In this document: positions 4,474-6,700 of the stretch, in pieces
Numbering within the stretch: position 1 is the stretch's first letter
Layout of the letters: the number at the start of each line of letters is the position of its first letter
Origin: Thermodesulfovibrionales bacterium
GTDB lineage: Bacteria > Nitrospirota > Thermodesulfovibrionia > Thermodesulfovibrionales > SM23-35
Length of the DNA: 6,700 nt
Assembly: GCA_022013235.1 (NCBI GenBank)
Contig: JAKLQR010000086.1
Coordinates: 1 to 6,700, forward strand
Reading direction: 5' to 3'
Notes under the pieces: generated by a model
Database searches by the model: none
The model's input: the letters and a program-made list of their open reading frames with translations, nothing else
What the model was told of the DNA's origin: nothing
Translations under genes and position numbers: made by a program

Positions 4474-5558
4474 ACATACCATTCATATGTTTTTCTGATA
4501 CCGTCTTCGAGCGTTGTTTCCGGTTCCCAGCCGAGTTTCCGGATTCTCTCCGTATCAAGGAGTTTCCGCGGGGTCCCGTCCGGTTTTGAGCGGTCGAACT
4601 CCAGGGTCCCGTCGAACCCCACAATCTGCATTATCATTCCGGCAAGGTCTTTTATCGTAATATCTTTGCCAGTGCCTATATTCACAAACTCACCGATCTC
4701 CCGGTAATCGTACCGTTCCATAAGGAAGATACAGGCATCTGCAAGGTCATCGACAAAAAGGAATTCCCGGAAAGCACTTCCGGTACCCCAGAGCTGAACG
4801 GCAGTGATCCGTGAAGCGTGATCCGTAAAGCGTATTCCAAAATATTCCAGAATCTTTACAATGTCTGCTTCGGGTGCATCTTCTTTCAGAACGAGTTCCG
4901 AATTACCAATTACTGTTTCACGATTGCCGTATTTCTGAAAATCTTTTCTTATGTCTTCATACCGCTTCGCTCTCAGGAGCTTCGCGAGATGGAACTTCCT
5001 TATGAGCGCGGGAAGAACATGCGAGGTTTCGAGGTTGAAGTTATCGTTCGGGCCATAAAGGTTCGTCGGCATTACAGAAATAAAGTTGGCGCCGTACTGT
5101 TCATTGTAATATCTGCAGAGCTTGATCGCTGATATCTTGGCAATAGCATACGGCTCGTTGGTCGGCTCAAGGGTATCGGTCAGGAGATAGTCTTCCTTCA
5201 TGGGCTGGGGCGCAAATTTCGGGTAGATGCAGGACGATCCGAGATTGAGCAGCTTCTTCACTCCGGACCGGCTTGCTGCATCGATTGCGTTGGCTGCGAT
5301 CATGATATTGTCATAAATAAATTGAGCCCTGTAGGTATTATTCGCGAGTATACCCCCGACTCTTGCCGCGGCAAGGAACACATATTCGGGACGTTCCTTT
5401 TCAAAAAAACGTTCCGTTTCCTTCTGGCGCCGGAGGTCGAGCGATTTGCTCGTCTTCGTCAGGAGATTGCTGTACCCCTTCTTTTTCAATCGTCTGACTA
5501 TTGCAGAACCGACGAGACCGCGGTGCCCGGCAATAAATATTTTCGAATCCTTATTCAT
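4461..5558 (-). CDS. fcl: GDP-L-fucose synthase with repeat-derived loop insertions
   Basis: Bifunctional 3,5-epimerase/4-reductase that converts GDP-4-keto-6-deoxymannose (the product of the upstream gmd) to GDP-L-fucose with NADPH. GHRGLVG (11-17) is the cofactor motif. S108, C110, Y137, K141 and H180 correspond, with an offset of one, to E. coli catalytic residues S107, C109, Y136, K140 and H179. At 365 residues it is longer than the roughly 310-325 of many homologues. The extra length falls at about 195-255, between FHLAK and VQLWGTG. Part of this loop exists in long family members, but two segments, about 211-225 and 242-253, are encoded by 7-bp repeat arrays. The ATG at 5558 matches the homologues' start, but no Shine-Dalgarno is visible; a CU-rich leader precedes it. 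Confidence 0.93.
   Translation of the reverse strand: MNKDSKIFIAGHRGLVGSAIVRRLKKKGYSNLLTKTSKSLDLRRQKETERFFEKERPEYVFLAAARVGGILANNTYRAQFIYDNIMIAANAIDAASRSGVKKLLNLGSSCIYPKFAPQPMKEDYLLTDTLEPTNEPYAIAKISAIKLCRYYNEQYGANFISVMPTNLYGPNDNFNLETSHVLPALIRKFHLAKLLRAKRYEDIRKDFQKYGNRETVIGNSELVLKEDAPEADIVKILEYFGIRFTDHASRITAVQLWGTGSAFREFLFVDDLADACIFLMERYDYREIGEFVNIGTGKDITIKDLAGMIMQIVGFDGTLEFDRSKPDGTPRKLLDTERIRKLGWEPETTLEDGIRKTYEWYVKSS
4803..4838. repeat. 7-bp tandem repeat array inside fcl (array B)
   Basis: On the plus strand the units AGTGATC (4803), CGTGAAG (4810), CGTGATC (4817), CGTAAAG (4824) and CGTATTC (4831) run end to end, consensus CGTRAWN. On the coding strand it gives the peptide FTDHASRIT (about residues 244-252) immediately before the conserved VQLWGTG strand. 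The frame is kept. The units match those in gmd at 5987-6014. Confidence 0.85.
4892..4933. repeat. Degenerate 7-bp repeat array inside fcl (array A)
   Basis: Six heptamer-length units, starting CGAGTTC (4892), CGAATTA (4899), CCAATTA (4906) and ending ACGATTG, CCGTATT (4920-4933), span 42 bases, which is frame-neutral. The encoded peptide has a 7-residue echo, NRETVIG then NSELVLK (about 212-225). It is more diverged than array B, so membership in the same family is likely rather than sure. Confidence 0.6.
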
Positions 5559-5571
5559 ATAGAAAATTAGG

Positions 5572-5706
5572 AAAGAGGTAAGGTAAAGGTAAAGGTAAAG
5601 AGAAAGAGAAAAGAAAAAATTAGTCTTTCACTGTTATTTTCTCTACCTCTACCTTTACCTGCTCTTTTTCTGTTCCTCTACCTGTTTCTTTCTCTACCTT
5701 TACCTG
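5572..5706. repeat. 6-bp repeats in inverted orientation between gmd and fcl
   Basis: The plus strand has a purine-rich arm with three AGGTAA units (5581-5598) followed by AGAGAA units (5599-5610). Pyrimidine-rich arms follow at 5641-5660 (CTCTAC, CTCTAC, CTTTAC, CT) and again at 5676-5704. The arms are complementary (GTARAG versus CTYTAC), so either strand can fold into a long imperfect stem. It fills almost the whole 157-base gmd/fcl gap. No promoter is evident. Confidence 0.8.
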
Positions 5707-5715
5707 TCGTTTTCA

Positions 5716-6700
5716 TCAGCATCTTTCCCGTATTTTCTCGTATTTTGCCAGGTCGTGCTTTGTATAGGTGAAGCCCTTCTTCTCACAGATTTTTATCCCC
5801 TCGCCGACCGGCGTCAGTCCGATCAGTTTCATGTCGTAGTCGACCATGATCTTGACCAGTTCTTCGAACGTAGTACGCGGCTTCCATCCGAGCTTTTTTC
5901 TCGCTTTCGAAATATCCGCCTTGAGAAAATCGACTTCTGTCGGCCTGAAATATTTCGGGTCTATCTCGACAATAGTGGCCCCAACCCGTAATTCGTGATT
6001 CGTAATCCGTAATTCGTTGCTATCACTGATTACTAATAACAAATCACGGTTTATGGATTTGATGACGCCTTTTGTCTTCACGCCCTTGCCTTTCCATCCT
6101 ATCTCTATCCCGACATACCCGAATGCATGCTCAAGGAATTCGCGCACTGAATGGCTTTCGCCTGTTCCTACGACATAATCTTCCGGACGCTTCTGCTGGA
6201 GCATGAGCCACATCATCTCTACATATTCGGGCGCAAAACCCCAGTCCCTTTTGGCTTCAAGGTTGCCGAGATAAATTTTCCGCTGTTTTCCCGCAATCAT
6301 GTTTGCAAGCGCCCGGGTAATCTTTCTTGTTACAAAAGTCTCGCCTCTGCGAGGAGACTCGTGGTTGAAAAGGATGCCGTTGCAGGCAAACATGTTGTAG
6401 CCTTCCCGGTAATTGACAACGATCCAGTAGGCATATACCTTTGCGGCAGAATACGGGCTGCGCGGATAGAACGGAGTGTCTTCATTCTGGGGCGGAGGGG
6501 CCGACCCGAACATCTCTGAAGACGACGCCTGATAGAAGCGGGTCTTGATCCCGCTCCGTCTCACTGCATCGAGCAGTCTTGTTGTCCCGATGCCGACGAC
6601 GTCCCCTGTATATTCAGGCATATCGAAACTCACCTTGACATGACTCTGCGCACCGAGGTTGTAAATCTCGTCCGGCCTGATATTGTAAATGAGACTGGCA
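5716..6700 (-). CDS. gmd: GDP-mannose 4,6-dehydratase, 5' end beyond the window
   Basis: Converts GDP-D-mannose to GDP-4-keto-6-deoxy-D-mannose, the first step to GDP-L-fucose. The frame is open to the right edge; the visible part reads IRPDEIYNLGAQSHVKVSF, then ASSSEMFG, the YxxxK pair in SPYSAAKVYAYW (Y codon at 6453-6451), ILFNHESPRRGETFVTRKI, LGNLEAKRDWGFAPEYVEMMW and VEIDPKYFRPTEVDFL, all diagnostic of Gmd. The N-terminal GxxGxxG region (roughly the first 80 residues) lies outside, and the internal GTG at 6633 is not the start. Between KGVIKS and ATIVEIDP, where homologues have a few residues, about 20 extra residues are encoded by a 7-bp repeat array, including SNELRITNHELR. The gene directly precedes fcl. 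Confidence 0.94.
   Translation of the reverse strand, partial: ASLIYNIRPDEIYNLGAQSHVKVSFDMPEYTGDVVGIGTTRLLDAVRRSGIKTRFYQASSSEMFGSAPPPQNEDTPFYPRSPYSAAKVYAYWIVVNYREGYNMFACNGILFNHESPRRGETFVTRKITRALANMIAGKQRKIYLGNLEAKRDWGFAPEYVEMMWLMLQQKRPEDYVVGTGESHSVREFLEHAFGYVGIEIGWKGKGVKTKGVIKSINRDLLLVISDSNELRITNHELRVGATIVEIDPKYFRPTEVDFLKADISKARKKLGWKPRTTFEELVKIMVDYDMKLIGLTPVGEGIKICEKKGFTYTKHDLAKYEKIRERC
5987..6058. repeat. 7-bp tandem repeat array inside gmd
   Basis: Plus-strand units CGTAATT (5987), CGTGATT (5994), CGTAATC (6001) and CGTAATT (6008) are nearly identical. About six more diverged heptamers such as CACTGAT, TACTAAT and AACAAAT continue to about 6058. The array of about 72 bases is in frame and encodes a peptide with 7-residue periodicity (ELRITNH, ELRVGAT). 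It sits in a non-conserved loop ahead of VEIDPKYFRPTEVD. Confidence 0.88.

Overview
The window is a minus-strand stretch from a Gram-negative-looking bacterium: a nucleotide-sugar / surface-polysaccharide supply operon, followed by two small toxin-antitoxin (TA) modules. No rRNA, tRNA, transposase or CRISPR array is visible. The lineage cannot be fixed from sequence alone. The gene set and the abundance of GTCATT-ended palindromic repeats resemble genomes of Nitrospirota or deltaproteobacterial-type environmental anaerobes; this is inference only.

Layout in transcription order (right to left): gmd (GDP-mannose 4,6-dehydratase, 5' end outside the window), fcl (GDP-L-fucose synthase), cysC (APS kinase, TTG start), a UDP-sugar 6-dehydrogenase of the UDP-GlcNAc/WbpA-like type, and a UDP-glucuronate 4-epimerase-type SDR enzyme. 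Together they would make GDP-L-fucose, PAPS (the sulfate donor) and a UDP-uronic acid plus its C4 epimer, which is a plausible precursor set for an acidic, fucosylated and possibly sulfated polysaccharide. After the epimerase comes an independent, near-perfect sigma70 promoter, embedded in palindromes, driving an AbrB-type antitoxin and a RelE/ParE-like toxin with overlapping reading frames. Next is a second module, a DUF433 antitoxin and a DUF5615 PIN-like toxin, whose toxin is broken after about 48 residues by a palindromic repeat element that reaches the left window edge.

The most unusual feature is the short tandem repeats. A degenerate 7-bp repeat (plus-strand consensus about CGTRAWN) forms arrays inside the coding regions of gmd and fcl, always at variable loops and in frame, so the enzymes carry repeat-derived peptides with a 7-residue periodicity. 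A fragment of the same repeat lies between the two TA modules. A different array of period 8 fills the cysC/dehydrogenase gap, and period-6 arrays in inverted orientation fill the gmd/fcl gap. Two palindromic elements with GTCATT ends, each made of two small hairpins, sit upstream of cysC and inside the broken toxin gene. The core enzymes keep their catalytic motifs despite the insertions.
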